In this document: piece by piece, positions 33,426 through 43,211 of the stretch
Layout of the letters: every line of letters begins with the position of its first letter
Position numbering within the stretch: the first letter of the stretch is position 1
Assembly: GCA_029194675.1 (NCBI GenBank)
Contig: JARFXP010000003.1
Span: 310,001-374,000, forward strand
Direction: 5' to 3'
DNA length: 64,000 nucleotides
Origin: Nitrospira sp.
GTDB lineage: Bacteria > Nitrospirota > Nitrospiria > Nitrospirales > Nitrospiraceae
Notes under the pieces: generated by a model
What the model saw: the letters and a program-made list of their open reading frames with translations, nothing else
Told to the model about the DNA's origin: nothing
Databases searched by the model: none
Made by a program: the position numbers and the translations under genes

Positions 33426-33881
33426 TCACGGGATGGAACGGCAGTTTTCAGGAGGAGGTTCATTGATGATGCCCCAGAATGTTCCCAGCTCCTTGACAGC
33501 GGACAAAAACTTGTGAAACTCCACGGGCTTGACGACGTAGGCATTGGCCCCCAAGGCATAGCTGTCAGCCAGGTCACGTTCTTCTCGCGATGATGTCAGC
33601 ATCACGACGGGAATCGGACGAAGGTTGATGTCAGCCCTGATGGTACGCAAGACCTCGAAGCCATTCACTTTGGGCATTTTCAGATCAAGAAACACCACGG
33701 CAGGATTTCCTTTCAGCCGTGACTTGAATTGTCCGCGGCAATACAAATAATCCAATACTTCGGCGCCGTCATGGCACAAAACGACTTTCTCGGAGATATG
33801 TTCTGTTTCCATCGCCGCCAATGCCAGCTCGGCGTCGCGGGGGTTATCCTCGGCGAGTAGGATCGGTTTGACCGCGGTCAT
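33426..33881 (-). CDS. Single-domain response regulator, Rcp1-type
   Basis: A 151-residue stand-alone receiver. The acidic pair is LLAEDNPRD, the phospho-acceptor is Asp66 in VVFLDLKMPKVNG, the Thr is in VVMLTSS and the Lys in AYVVKPVEF. The FWGIINEPPP tail is typical of Rcp1-type regulators that pair with phytochrome-like or CHASE3 kinases. It overlaps the upstream kinase by four bases (ATGA), so it is probably its phosphorylation partner. Confidence 0.85.
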   Translation of the reverse strand: MTAVKPILLAEDNPRDAELALAAMETEHISEKVVLCHDGAEVLDYLYCRGQFKSRLKGNPAVVFLDLKMPKVNGFEVLRTIRADINLRPIPVVMLTSSREERDLADSYALGANAYVVKPVEFHKFLSAVKELGTFWGIINEPPPENCRSIP

Positions 33882-35368
33882 GAGTCAAGCCTCCTTGCTG
33901 GAAGCAGTACGTGGAACGTTGCTCCCTTATCCGGCACACCTTCAGCCCATGCCCGTCCTCCATGGCGATGAACGATCCGACGAACGTTGGCGAGGCCGAT
34001 ACCGGTTCCCTCAAACTCGTCGGCTCGGTGCAGCCTCTGGAATACCCCAAAAAGTTTGGAGGCATACTGCATGTCGAATCCCACGCCATTGTCGCGGACG
34101 AAAAGGACGATTTCTGTAGAGCTGTGATGCTCCACACCGATCTCAATCGCGGCGATCGGCCTGGTGCTCGTAAACTTGACGGCATTTGCGATCAGGTTCA
34201 TAAATACCTGTCGGAGCATGGCCGGATCGCCCTGCACTTCAGGTAGTGCAGCGATTGTCCATGATATCTCTCGTCCTTGCAAGTCCAGGCGCAGATCGGC
34301 AACGATGTTCTTAATCGCCTGATCCAGGTTGACGGTGGCGTGAAGCATTTCTTGCCGGCCCATACGAGAAAACACCAGCAGGTCATCGATCAGCTGTCCC
34401 ATCTGTTTTGCGGAGTGAGAAATCGTTTGCAAATACCGGGCAGCTTTGTCGTTCAGCGAGGGCTCGACCGATTTACGCAAGAGTGCGGCATAGCCATCGA
34501 TGTGACGCAATGGGGCACGTAGGTCGTGAGAGACCGAATAGCTGAATGCTTCCAGCTCCTTGTTTGCGGCCTCCAAGAGCTCTCCCCGGCGCTGTAGCTC
34601 ACTGGTGACACGTCGCCGTTCCGTGATGTCATGCCGAATGAGGTAGTACACCCATGCCAGCAAGACCAGCTGCAGCAATGCACCGATGCCGAGGAGTACG
34701 ATGGTATTTCTTGCCTCGGCGGCGGATTCCGCTATACGCAGTCCTACTGCTTGCCGCTCATGCAAATCCATTTCCGTAATGATTTTTCGAATCACGCTGA
34801 GCTCGCGCTTTCCGGCTCCTTCGAGGGCCATATTCTTGGCGGCTCGGAAGCCGCCCTCCTGAAACCGAGCGATGGCCTTTGATTCGGCGTTCAGTTGCCG
34901 CTCCATCATCCGATCGAGGAGGCCGACCCGTTGCTGTTGCTCCGGTGATTCGCGGATCAATTCACTGAGATACGCGGCAAACGCCGGCTTCTGCCTCACG
35001 ACCTTCTTGTAGAGCTCCAGATACGACGCTTCTCCCGTCACCAGATAACGCCGGTGGGCATCTTCGGCTTCACTCATCGCGGCATCGATAGTAGTCAGGA
35101 GTAGGATCACATCATGACTGCGACCATCCAGCTCGCGGTTGGTCAGCAGGATGCTCGTATGGTGATAGGAGATCGCGCTGACGATCAGAATCCCAACAAA
35201 CACCAGGTTGAAACCGGTCAAGACCCGCTGCTCGATGGTCAGTCTGTGAAACCACGCCGCTGCAATGTGGTAGAAAGCGGATGACGCCCCTGGAACAGAC
35301 GCCAGCGGCTTAGGTCGTTCGGCTGCTAAGAGGTGAGCCTGTGAGGGATGGTTGGAGGCCGATTCCAT
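33878..35368 (-). CDS. CHASE3-domain histidine kinase
   Basis: A 496-residue membrane kinase. Two membrane helices (about residues 53-69 and 222-244) enclose a periplasmic CHASE3-type domain (MSEAEDAHRRYLVTGEASYL). A HisKA domain follows with YSVSHDLRAPLRHIDGY (His281) and a HATPase domain with NLIANAVKF, DNGVGFDM and GTGIGLANVRRIV. The ligand is unknown. It shares an ATGA overlap with the response regulator. Confidence 0.85.
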   Translation of the reverse strand: MESASNHPSQAHLLAAERPKPLASVPGASSAFYHIAAAWFHRLTIEQRVLTGFNLVFVGILIVSAISYHHTSILLTNRELDGRSHDVILLLTTIDAAMSEAEDAHRRYLVTGEASYLELYKKVVRQKPAFAAYLSELIRESPEQQQRVGLLDRMMERQLNAESKAIARFQEGGFRAAKNMALEGAGKRELSVIRKIITEMDLHERQAVGLRIAESAAEARNTIVLLGIGALLQLVLLAWVYYLIRHDITERRRVTSELQRRGELLEAANKELEAFSYSVSHDLRAPLRHIDGYAALLRKSVEPSLNDKAARYLQTISHSAKQMGQLIDDLLVFSRMGRQEMLHATVNLDQAIKNIVADLRLDLQGREISWTIAALPEVQGDPAMLRQVFMNLIANAVKFTSTRPIAAIEIGVEHHSSTEIVLFVRDNGVGFDMQYASKLFGVFQRLHRADEFEGTGIGLANVRRIVHRHGGRAWAEGVPDKGATFHVLLPARRLDS

Positions 35369-35438
35369 TGATCAGGACGACTTGCATCACAACACTTCGG
35401 TGATCATTCGGAACCCCTCCAGTGAAACTGTGTTACTA

Positions 35439-35447
35439 ATTGTAGCA
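35439..35447 (-). promoter_or_regulatory. Extended -10 promoter for the CHASE3 kinase operon
   Basis: On the minus strand, TGCTACAAT gives an extended -10 box about 70 bases upstream of the kinase start. No good -35 box is seen; TTCCGC lies 16 bases upstream. It would separate this operon from nuoN. Confidence 0.35.
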
Positions 35448-35474
35448 GAACTCTCGGGACGCGGAAGCAGAAAA

Positions 35475-36971
35475 CTAACTACCTGGGGCGGAACCTGGAG
35501 GAATTACTGTGGCCGAAGGACCGATAACATTCGCAAACATGACGGTTGCGCTGACCACCCAATCAGTGAACGGTTGGGGGTAAATGCCGATCATCAAAGT
35601 TCCGGCTAAACCGACATAGATCACCACCTTCATCGGACCCGAAATCCCGATAGGAGAGGGATCCACCGGCTCATTGATGTACATCTGCTTCACAATGATG
35701 AGGTAATAGTACATCGAGATCACAATATTGATCAGCCCAACCGCGATCAATGTATAGAGCCCTTCGTGGATGGCCGCCACGAAAATATAGAGCTTGCCGA
35801 TGAAACCCGCGAGGGGTGGCACACCGGCCAGAGACAGAAGGAACAGCAGCATCGCGAACGCCAGAAACGGCGACCGTCTATTCAAGCCTCGGTAATCTTC
35901 GATTTCGTCCCTTCCAATGGCCTGGCTGACCGCGATCACGACGGCGAAGGCCCCGATATTGGCGAACAGGTACGCCAAAAGATAAAACAAAATGGCATCG
36001 CTTCCCATCTTGGTGCCGGCCGCAAGGCCGATCAACACATTCCCTACTTGGGCGATGCCCGAGTAGGCGAGCAACCGTTTGATGTTGCGTTGGGCAATCG
36101 CCACGATATTGCCATAGGTCATCGACAGAATGGATACAGCCACCAAGAGGGTCACCCACAGAGGCTTGAACGTAGCCAACGCCACGAGGAAAAGGCGGAG
36201 CAAGATCGCGAAGGCCGCAGCTTTTGGAGCGATCGACAAAAAGGTCGTCACAGGAGTCGGAGCACCATGGTAGGTATCGGGAATCCATGAGTGGAATGGA
36301 ACGGCGCCGATCTTAAATCCAAGAGACGCAAAGATCAGCAGAAACCCGATCACCAAGCCGGGTGTTGCTTGAGCGGACGTCATTTCCGAAAAGACAAGCT
36401 TGCCGGTTTCACCATAGACGAGGCTGATCCCGTAGGCAAGCAGGCCGGCGGCAAAGACACCTAGGATAAAAAATTTGAGCCCGCCTTCGTTTGAAGCCAA
36501 ATCATCTCGCAGGTAAGACACTAAAATGTAGAATCCAAGGGTGGCGAATTCCAAGCTGACGAAGACGGACAGCAGATCGTTGGCGGACGTCATGAACATC
36601 ATGCCGAGTGCCGACATGACGACGAGACAATAATACTCCCCCCTGAAAAGGGTGAAACGATTAACGTACTCGATTGATGCGAGGATGACAAGTATCGTAG
36701 CCCCGAGGATAACGAGCTTGAAAAAGATCGCCATGCGATCCAGCACGAACATATTGCCGAAGAGCGTGCCGGAAATATGATTGAGGTCAAACCACCCCAA
36801 ACAGCCGAGTGTGATCACAAGACCAGCAACACTGAGATAAGCCAGTCGCTCCTTGGGAAAGCGCGGAAGAGAAAAATCGACGATGAGCACCACACAAAGC
36901 CAGCAGGTTAGGAAGATCTCCGGCAATAAGAACAGAAGATCGGAGAAGGCCATGTTCAGCGAAAACGTCAT
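35475..36971 (-). CDS. nuoN: NADH-quinone oxidoreductase subunit N
   Basis: A 498-residue antiporter-like subunit of complex I, a proton-pumping membrane unit. About 14 helices are visible. The pumping residues are recognisable: Glu in FVSLEFATLGFY, Lys in the helix after VPFHSWIPDTYHGAPTPVT (APKAAAF), and further Lys in the second half (QRNIKRLLAYSGIAQVG). It overlaps the second nuoM by four bases (ATGA) and is the last gene of the cluster. Confidence 0.95.
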   Translation of the reverse strand: MTFSLNMAFSDLLFLLPEIFLTCWLCVVLIVDFSLPRFPKERLAYLSVAGLVITLGCLGWFDLNHISGTLFGNMFVLDRMAIFFKLVILGATILVILASIEYVNRFTLFRGEYYCLVVMSALGMMFMTSANDLLSVFVSLEFATLGFYILVSYLRDDLASNEGGLKFFILGVFAAGLLAYGISLVYGETGKLVFSEMTSAQATPGLVIGFLLIFASLGFKIGAVPFHSWIPDTYHGAPTPVTTFLSIAPKAAAFAILLRLFLVALATFKPLWVTLLVAVSILSMTYGNIVAIAQRNIKRLLAYSGIAQVGNVLIGLAAGTKMGSDAILFYLLAYLFANIGAFAVVIAVSQAIGRDEIEDYRGLNRRSPFLAFAMLLFLLSLAGVPPLAGFIGKLYIFVAAIHEGLYTLIAVGLINIVISMYYYLIIVKQMYINEPVDPSPIGISGPMKVVIYVGLAGTLMIGIYPQPFTDWVVSATVMFANVIGPSATVIPPGSAPGS

Positions 36972-38674
36972 TCGCGTCCCTCTCGTGAGACCTGAGGCGG
37001 ATAGGATATGGCCTTGTGCGCAGCCAACGGGGCAGAAGTCCTTTCCGGCGCTGTCGACTTCTCCCTCACCCCTAACCCCTCACTGATTTCCGCGACCGGA
37101 ACCACGCGTGTAATCCTCGCGACCAACGGGTCCACTCCAGAACGAACGACATCATATAAATGCATCGGGAAAATCCCGAAGCCGATACTGACGGAAATCA
37201 TAATCAATAGAGGCAGGCGGTCGACCGTCGATATCGCATCGTGCGCATGGCTATACTTTTGGTTCATCGGGCCATAGAACAGGCCGCGCATCATTTTGAA
37301 CAGATACGCCAGGGTTAAGACGATGCCCAGCATGGCCACAATCACTTGGAGAGGATACTTATTCCAGCTTCCGACGACGATCATAATTTCCGCGATAAAA
37401 TTCACGGTTCCGGGCATCCCGATCGACGCCATACAGGCCACGATAAAACAGGCCGAGATGAAGGGCATCTTGTTCGCCAGGCCGCCCAACGAAGGGATGT
37501 CGCGTGAATGGGTCTGGTCGTACACCCACCCAGCCATCGCGAAGAGCATGCCGGTCGCCATGGCGTGGGCGAACATGTAGATGACTGCGCCGCTCAAGCT
37601 GATGTAATTCAAGGCCGCCATCCCTAGGAACACATAACCCATGTGACTGGAACTGGAATAGCCGATCACGTACTTGGTGTCTTTGGCATAAAACGCCACG
37701 AAACCGCCATAGATGATGCTGAACATGCAGAGCACGGCGGCGATCGGCATCAGTTCCCTGGTCGTCTCAGGAAGAATTTCAAAGGCCACCCGCATAATGG
37801 AGAAGTGTCCGAGCTTCATGAGGACACCGGCATGAAGCATGCTGGTTGCGGCCGGCGCAGCTGCATGGCCGACCGGGGACCACGAGTGCAACGGCCACAG
37901 CGGGGCGATCGACGCAAAGCCAAAGAAGACCAGCACCCAGATGATCTTGTCCAACGTCGTGCCGAGCGCCGGAATATTCATGAAATTGGCCTGCTCACGG
38001 AGCACCAGGATATCGAAGGTGTTCAGCCCGGAGTATTTATAGATGAGTAAGATGCCCATGAGGGCGACGACGGCAAACGCGGACAGGAAAAGCACCAGTT
38101 TCATCGCCGCATATTCTTTGCTGTTCGATCCGAAGTTAAGGATAAATCCGACTGAGTCCCGCCGGTTCAGACCTTCGGGATCGGTCATCTCCAAATACTT
38201 TTTCGTGTGGCTGCCCCACATCCCCAACAGCAAATACATCGGGATGACGGACATCTCGTAGAAGAAATAGAGAAAGAACAAGTCCAGGGACATGAAGACA
38301 CCGATCGTGGCAGCCGCCAGGATCAGCAACCAGATGTAGAACTCTTTCGTGCGATCCTTGATGTGCCACGATACGAAGATACCGGCAAACAGCAAAATCG
38401 AAGAGGCAAGCACAAGAGGAGTGCCGATCCCGTCGACGCCCAGATATAATGCAATGCCGAGTTGCCTCGACCATTCAAACCTTTGAACAAACTGAAATCC
38501 GCCTGTGATTGGATCATAGGCATAAAAAATATAGAGCGAGGTGATCAGCGAGACAAAGGCTGCGCTTGCCGCTACGCTTCGAACAAGGAGCGGCTGTCGA
38601 TTTGACACAAAAATCAACCCCAAGGCTCCGGCGAACGGAGCGAAGAGGATATACAGTAGTGCGTACTCTCCCAT
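36968..38674 (-). CDS. nuoM2: Second NuoM-type subunit, divergent
   Basis: A 568-residue antiporter-like complex I subunit, longer than the first NuoM by about 50 residues. Glu in FFYEMSVIPMYL and Lys in the helix GVLMKLGHFSIM are kept. The usual FHTWLPDAHVEAPT loop is changed to LHSWSPVGHAAAPAAT, without the Asp. There is an extra hydrophilic stretch (residues about 158-182, including NRRDSVGFILNFGS) and a longer C-terminal tail (residues about 530-568, rich in Ser, Glu and Arg). A second NuoM is the mark of the 2M-type complex I described for Nitrospira, which is thought to pump an extra proton or help drive reverse electron flow. Confidence 0.92.
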   Translation of the reverse strand: MGEYALLYILFAPFAGALGLIFVSNRQPLLVRSVAASAAFVSLITSLYIFYAYDPITGGFQFVQRFEWSRQLGIALYLGVDGIGTPLVLASSILLFAGIFVSWHIKDRTKEFYIWLLILAAATIGVFMSLDLFFLYFFYEMSVIPMYLLLGMWGSHTKKYLEMTDPEGLNRRDSVGFILNFGSNSKEYAAMKLVLFLSAFAVVALMGILLIYKYSGLNTFDILVLREQANFMNIPALGTTLDKIIWVLVFFGFASIAPLWPLHSWSPVGHAAAPAATSMLHAGVLMKLGHFSIMRVAFEILPETTRELMPIAAVLCMFSIIYGGFVAFYAKDTKYVIGYSSSSHMGYVFLGMAALNYISLSGAVIYMFAHAMATGMLFAMAGWVYDQTHSRDIPSLGGLANKMPFISACFIVACMASIGMPGTVNFIAEIMIVVGSWNKYPLQVIVAMLGIVLTLAYLFKMMRGLFYGPMNQKYSHAHDAISTVDRLPLLIMISVSIGFGIFPMHLYDVVRSGVDPLVARITRVVPVAEISEGLGVREKSTAPERTSAPLAAHKAISYPPQVSREGRE

Positions 38675-38678
38675 TGAG

Positions 38679-40238
38679 CTAATACCCTCGTCCGACCTGA
38701 CTACTGTCCAGGGCTACCGTCTTGTCGTGATGGAGGCGATCAACGAGCGCTTGAACAGATCCGTTCATGATTCGTAAAAACGCCGAAGGATAGAGCCCGA
38801 TCCAGAAAATCATGACGGAAAGTGAAACCGCGATGACCATCTCACGAAGCTGCAGGTCGCTCATCGTACCTTTCACCGCATTGCCGAGCGGACCCATCAT
38901 CGAACGTTCGTAGTACCACAGAAAATACGCGGCACCGAAAATAACCCCGAGCACGGCGATTGCGCCGAACCACCACTTGGCCTCGAATGCACCCAGGAGA
39001 ATGAGAAACTCCCCGACAAAGCCGTTCGTACCGGGCAGCCCGATCGACGCCAGTCCGATAATGAGCAAGAATGTCGCGAGGCGAGGCACTTGTTTTGCCA
39101 TCCCCCCGAACGCCGACAACTGCGTTGTCTGCTGCCGAGAGTAGAGAAAACCGGCGATAAAGAAAAGCCCCGCCGTGCTGAACCCCAGATTGATCATCGT
39201 GAGCAGGCTGCCTTGCAGACCTTGATAGTTCAAGGCAAACAACCCCACGACGACAAAGCCCAAGTGACTGATGCTGCTGTAGGCCAACAAGCGTCGAAAA
39301 TCAGCTTGAACCAAGGCCATCCAGGCTCCGTAGAGAATTGCGCAGAGCCCAAGCACGACCATCACCATGACAACCGTCTCGCTTTTCGACGCATCGGGGA
39401 GCAAGGGGAGGCTGAAGCGCATAAAACCAAACGTGCCCACTTTCAATCCCGCCAAGACCACGGCCATCCCGATCGGACCCTCCAACAGCGCATCAGGCAA
39501 CCACGTATGGAAAGGAAACACCGGAGCCTTGAACGCAAATCCTAGGAACATCAGCCAAAAAATGACGAGTTGCTGAGAGATCGGAACCGGTACCGTCATG
39601 AGTTCGAGCAGATCAAACGAATAGATCTGATCGGTGTGATGCAGGGAGGCCCACTGATGGAAATTGATGTTCAGCAACGCGATGCCCACCAGCATGAACA
39701 CGCTGCCCAAGAGCGTATACACGACGAACTTCAGTGCGGCGTAATGACGTTCGGCTCCCCCTCCCCACAGCTTGATCAGGAAATAGCTGGGTATCAGCAT
39801 CAACTCCCAAAACACGAAAAACAGGATCAAATCCAGCGACACGAAAACGCCCATCGTCGTCGTCTCGAGCGCCAACAGGCACATCATGTACAGTTTGACT
39901 TGATGTCGAATCGTATCCCACGAGTAGACCACGACCAAGACCGCCAAAAAAGCCGTGAGCCCCACGAACAATACGCTGATCCCATCGACAGCCAGGTGAT
40001 AGCTGATGCCTAACGCCGGAATCCATCGGACACGCTCTGTGAACTGCATGGCGGCTGACTCCGGCACGAAGCGCAGCAGGACGAATACCGAAAGCGCAAA
40101 CTCCACCAGCGCAATGGTGAGGGCTGAGGTCCGGACCATATCCTCGTCGTCGAGCAGCCAGAGCACAGCAGCCCCGACCAGCGGGAGAAATAGAATGCAA
40201 GACAGAATCGGGAATCCGGCGGTGAGTTCTTCGAGCAT
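38679..40238 (-). CDS. nuoM1: NADH-quinone oxidoreductase subunit M (first copy)
   Basis: A 519-residue antiporter-like complex I subunit with the canonical features: Glu in LFFVFWELMLIPSYFL, FPFHTWLPDALLEGP, Lys in LAGLKVGTFGFM and the second-half motif DFRRLLAYSSISHLGFV. About 14 helices. It is more typical than the second NuoM. Start follows nuoL by about 25 bases. Confidence 0.94.
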   Translation of the reverse strand: MLEELTAGFPILSCILFLPLVGAAVLWLLDDEDMVRTSALTIALVEFALSVFVLLRFVPESAAMQFTERVRWIPALGISYHLAVDGISVLFVGLTAFLAVLVVVYSWDTIRHQVKLYMMCLLALETTTMGVFVSLDLILFFVFWELMLIPSYFLIKLWGGGAERHYAALKFVVYTLLGSVFMLVGIALLNINFHQWASLHHTDQIYSFDLLELMTVPVPISQQLVIFWLMFLGFAFKAPVFPFHTWLPDALLEGPIGMAVVLAGLKVGTFGFMRFSLPLLPDASKSETVVMVMVVLGLCAILYGAWMALVQADFRRLLAYSSISHLGFVVVGLFALNYQGLQGSLLTMINLGFSTAGLFFIAGFLYSRQQTTQLSAFGGMAKQVPRLATFLLIIGLASIGLPGTNGFVGEFLILLGAFEAKWWFGAIAVLGVIFGAAYFLWYYERSMMGPLGNAVKGTMSDLQLREMVIAVSLSVMIFWIGLYPSAFLRIMNGSVQALVDRLHHDKTVALDSSQVGRGY

Positions 40239-40263
40239 GGACGCAGCCTAGTCGGGTTAAGCC

Positions 40264-42240
40264 CTACATCTGAGCAAACAGTTGAACGACAAGAACGAGA
40301 AGAAAGATCCCCGCGACGATGATGGCGGCATAATGATGCACCATTCCGCTCTGCATCTTCCGACCTTCGCGAGCCGCGAGATGGTTGCTATATCCGATTA
40401 CGTTCAGGCCGCCGTAGATAATGTATTTCTCGACCCACGTGGATCCGGCAGAACCCCAATCAGCGAGCCATCCAACACCTCGCACGATGCCGTCTATGAC
40501 TGTGCGATCGAACCAGTCAAGCATTGCACCCAGACGTTTGAGCGGCTCCACGAAGATCAGGTCGTACAGTTCGTCGACGTAGTACTTGTTCAGCAGAAGC
40601 CGGTACATCCCGGAGAATTGTTTTGCCCATTGGTCTGCTGTTGCCGGGCTCAGGCCATACAGAAAATGCGCCAGCCCCCACCCAGCCAAGGCGATGACGA
40701 TCGCAATGCTCATCAACAGAATCACCATGCCGGCACTAGCTTCATGCACGCTCCCCCCCCCGACGACGGGTCCCAAGAATCTATGCAACCAACCATGCTC
40801 TGGAGGAAAACCCATAATCAACCCACCCACAATCGAGAGGAAGCCAAGGACCATCAGGGGAGCGACCATGACCATCGGAGATTCATGCACATGCTCAGCC
40901 TCATGAGGATCCATCCGAGAAGAACCGTAGAACGTCAGATAGGTCAGACGGAACATATAAAAAGACGTCATGAATGCCCCGAATGCCGCCATGCCGTACA
41001 GGAGATAGTGATGATTGGTGAAGGCATGGGCCATAATCTCGTCTTTGCTCCAGAAACCCGCCAAGGGAGGAAGCCCCGCGATCGCAATGGTGCCGATCAG
41101 GAAGAGACGATGGGTCCATGGGATCCGGCTGCTCAGTCCGCCCATCTTTCGGATATCCTGTTCCCCCGATACTGCATGGATCACCGACCCTGCCGACAAG
41201 AACAACAACGCTTTGAAGAACGCATGGGTCATGACATGAAACACGGCCGCCGTATAGGCGCCGATCCCACAACCGAGAAACATATATCCGAGCTGGCTCA
41301 CCGTCGAATAAGCCAGGACGCGTTTGATGTCGGTCTGGACGAGTCCGATGGTCGCCGCAAACAGGGCGGTGCCTCCACCGACAAACGCCACCAGCGACAT
41401 CGCGAACGGTGAGAGATCGAAGATCGCGTGATTACGGACGACCATGTAGACACCGGCCGTCACCATGGTTGCCGCATGGATCAACGCGCTCACCGGCGTC
41501 GGACCTTCCATCGCATCGGGCAGCCAGGTATGGAGGGGAAGCTGCGCAGACTTCCCAACCGCACCGATGAAGAGGCACAGAGCGATGGCAGTCGCCATGT
41601 CTGGAGATAGTTGCCCGACCTGGGCAAAGACCTTGGTATAGTCGAGGGTCTTAAAGTTGGTGAAGACAAGAAATATCGCGACGAGAAATCCCGCGTCGCC
41701 GATCCTGTTGACGACGAACGCTTTGGATGCCGCCTTGGCGGCAGAAACCTTGTCATAGTAATAGCCGATCAAGAGATAGGAACAAAGCCCGACACCCTCC
41801 CAACCGATAAAGAGCACGGCATAGTTGTTCCCCATGACCAGAAGCAGCATGGAGACCATGAATAGATTCATGTAGGTGAAGAAGCGCGTAAATCCAGTTT
41901 CTCCGTGCATATACCCCACGGAATAGACGTGAATGAGGAACCCGACACCGGTGATGACCAGCAACCAAGCGCAGGTCAGAGGATCCACCAGGTATGCTAA
42001 ATTGATCGCAAGATCTCCCCCGAAAATCCACTGGTAGACAACCACTTCATGAGAAGTTCCCGTACGCATGACATCGGTGAATACGCCGACCGTACAGAGA
42101 AACGATAGGCCGACTGACCCCCAAGCCAATCGATGGGCCATCCCATGCGAGTAGCGGTGCCCGAGCAGTCCGTTCGCAAGAACCGCGAGCAGCGGGAAAA
42201 CGGGAATCAATTTGATGAGGAGATCAGTCAAGCTGGACAC
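40264..42240 (-). CDS. nuoL: NADH-quinone oxidoreductase subunit L, extended
   Basis: A 658-residue NuoL, about 45 residues longer than the E. coli protein (613). The pumping helices are intact: FIGWEGVGLCSYLLIGYYY, LHTWLPDAMEGPTPVSALIHA and DIKRVLAYSTVSQLGYM. The C-terminal part contains the long amphipathic helix that runs along the membrane arm, starting after LLNKYYVDELYDLIFVEPL, and ends in a final helix. The greater length is consistent with the need to span an additional NuoM. Confidence 0.94.
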   Translation of the reverse strand: MSSLTDLLIKLIPVFPLLAVLANGLLGHRYSHGMAHRLAWGSVGLSFLCTVGVFTDVMRTGTSHEVVVYQWIFGGDLAINLAYLVDPLTCAWLLVITGVGFLIHVYSVGYMHGETGFTRFFTYMNLFMVSMLLLVMGNNYAVLFIGWEGVGLCSYLLIGYYYDKVSAAKAASKAFVVNRIGDAGFLVAIFLVFTNFKTLDYTKVFAQVGQLSPDMATAIALCLFIGAVGKSAQLPLHTWLPDAMEGPTPVSALIHAATMVTAGVYMVVRNHAIFDLSPFAMSLVAFVGGGTALFAATIGLVQTDIKRVLAYSTVSQLGYMFLGCGIGAYTAAVFHVMTHAFFKALLFLSAGSVIHAVSGEQDIRKMGGLSSRIPWTHRLFLIGTIAIAGLPPLAGFWSKDEIMAHAFTNHHYLLYGMAAFGAFMTSFYMFRLTYLTFYGSSRMDPHEAEHVHESPMVMVAPLMVLGFLSIVGGLIMGFPPEHGWLHRFLGPVVGGGSVHEASAGMVILLMSIAIVIALAGWGLAHFLYGLSPATADQWAKQFSGMYRLLLNKYYVDELYDLIFVEPLKRLGAMLDWFDRTVIDGIVRGVGWLADWGSAGSTWVEKYIIYGGLNVIGYSNHLAAREGRKMQSGMVHHYAAIIVAGIFLLVLVVQLFAQM

Positions 42241-42375
42241 AGTATCGTACCATTCTGCGGATGCTCAGCTAGCCAGCCATGCTGCACGGAGTTGAAACCT
42301 ACAACGTACTCATGGCGATACGTTGAGGGGTACGAGCCACCGACGGCACCATTGGATGCGATTGTCCACATCCTG

Positions 42376-42678
42376 CTACCACTTTAATAGGTTCATTTCA
42401 TCTACATTCGTGGAAATCTTGCCTCTGAACACGACGATGATGATGGCCAAACCAACGGCCGCTTCGCCGGCCGCGATGGCGATGATGAACAGAGCCACAA
42501 GTTGCCCTGCCATCGATTCCAAATAATGTGAGAAGGCGACCAAATTAATGTTGGCCGCATTCATCATGATTTCAACCGACATCAGCACGATAATGAAGTT
42601 CCGTCTGATAAGCACACCCACGAGCCCCGTCATAAAAAGGATCGCGCTGACGGCTGTATAGGCAGACAAAGGAATCAT
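42376..42678 (-). CDS. nuoK: NADH-quinone oxidoreductase subunit K
   Basis: A 100-residue, three-helix complex I subunit. The two conserved membrane Glu residues are in MSVEIMMNAAN and AAGEAAVGLAI. It overlaps nuoJ by four bases. A gap of 135 bases separates it from nuoL, longer than the other spacings of the cluster. Confidence 0.94.
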   Translation of the reverse strand: MIPLSAYTAVSAILFMTGLVGVLIRRNFIIVLMSVEIMMNAANINLVAFSHYLESMAGQLVALFIIAIAAGEAAVGLAIIIVVFRGKISTNVDEMNLLKW

Positions 42679-43202
42679 AACCGCTCGCGATGCCTCTCCA
42701 GCGGCTTCGGAGCCTTGGCCAGCACGATCGCGCCGATAATGGCTCCGAGCAGAAAGATGCCGACGATCTCAAACTGCAAGAGATGGTCGCTGAACATCTT
42801 GATGCCCACGGCATAGGTATCGCCGTCTTGCAGCACGGCGGTGGTCGGAGCATCCCCCTTGACCCCCGCAAATGGAGACCGCAGGAGGAGGTACAAAACG
42901 TAGCCGGCTCCCAAGACAGCAGGCCCGAGAATATACAGAGCCGATGGGTGAAAATACCGTTCATCCGTCTTGAGATTCATCAACATCAACACAAAGAGGT
43001 ACAGCACCAGAATGGCCCCAACGTAGACGATGACCTGCACGGCCCACAAGAACTCCGCGTTCAGAAGAATGAATAGGCCGGAGACGTGCATGAGCAACAC
43101 GAGGAGAGAGAGCGCGCAGTGAACTGGGTGACGCAAGGACACCGTCATAACACCGGCGGCAATACTGACCAATGCAAAATAAGCGAAAAACATTCCGGTC
43201 AT
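42675..43202 (-). CDS. nuoJ: NADH-quinone oxidoreductase subunit J
   Basis: A 175-residue membrane subunit with five helices and the usual N-terminal region (HPVHCALSLLVLLMHVSGLFILLNAEFL, then a helix with IVYVGAILVLYLFV). It follows nuoI by nine bases and overlaps nuoK. Confidence 0.93.
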   Translation of the reverse strand: MTGMFFAYFALVSIAAGVMTVSLRHPVHCALSLLVLLMHVSGLFILLNAEFLWAVQVIVYVGAILVLYLFVLMLMNLKTDERYFHPSALYILGPAVLGAGYVLYLLLRSPFAGVKGDAPTTAVLQDGDTYAVGIKMFSDHLLQFEIVGIFLLGAIIGAIVLAKAPKPLERHRERL

Positions 43203-43211
43203 GGGTGCGGC

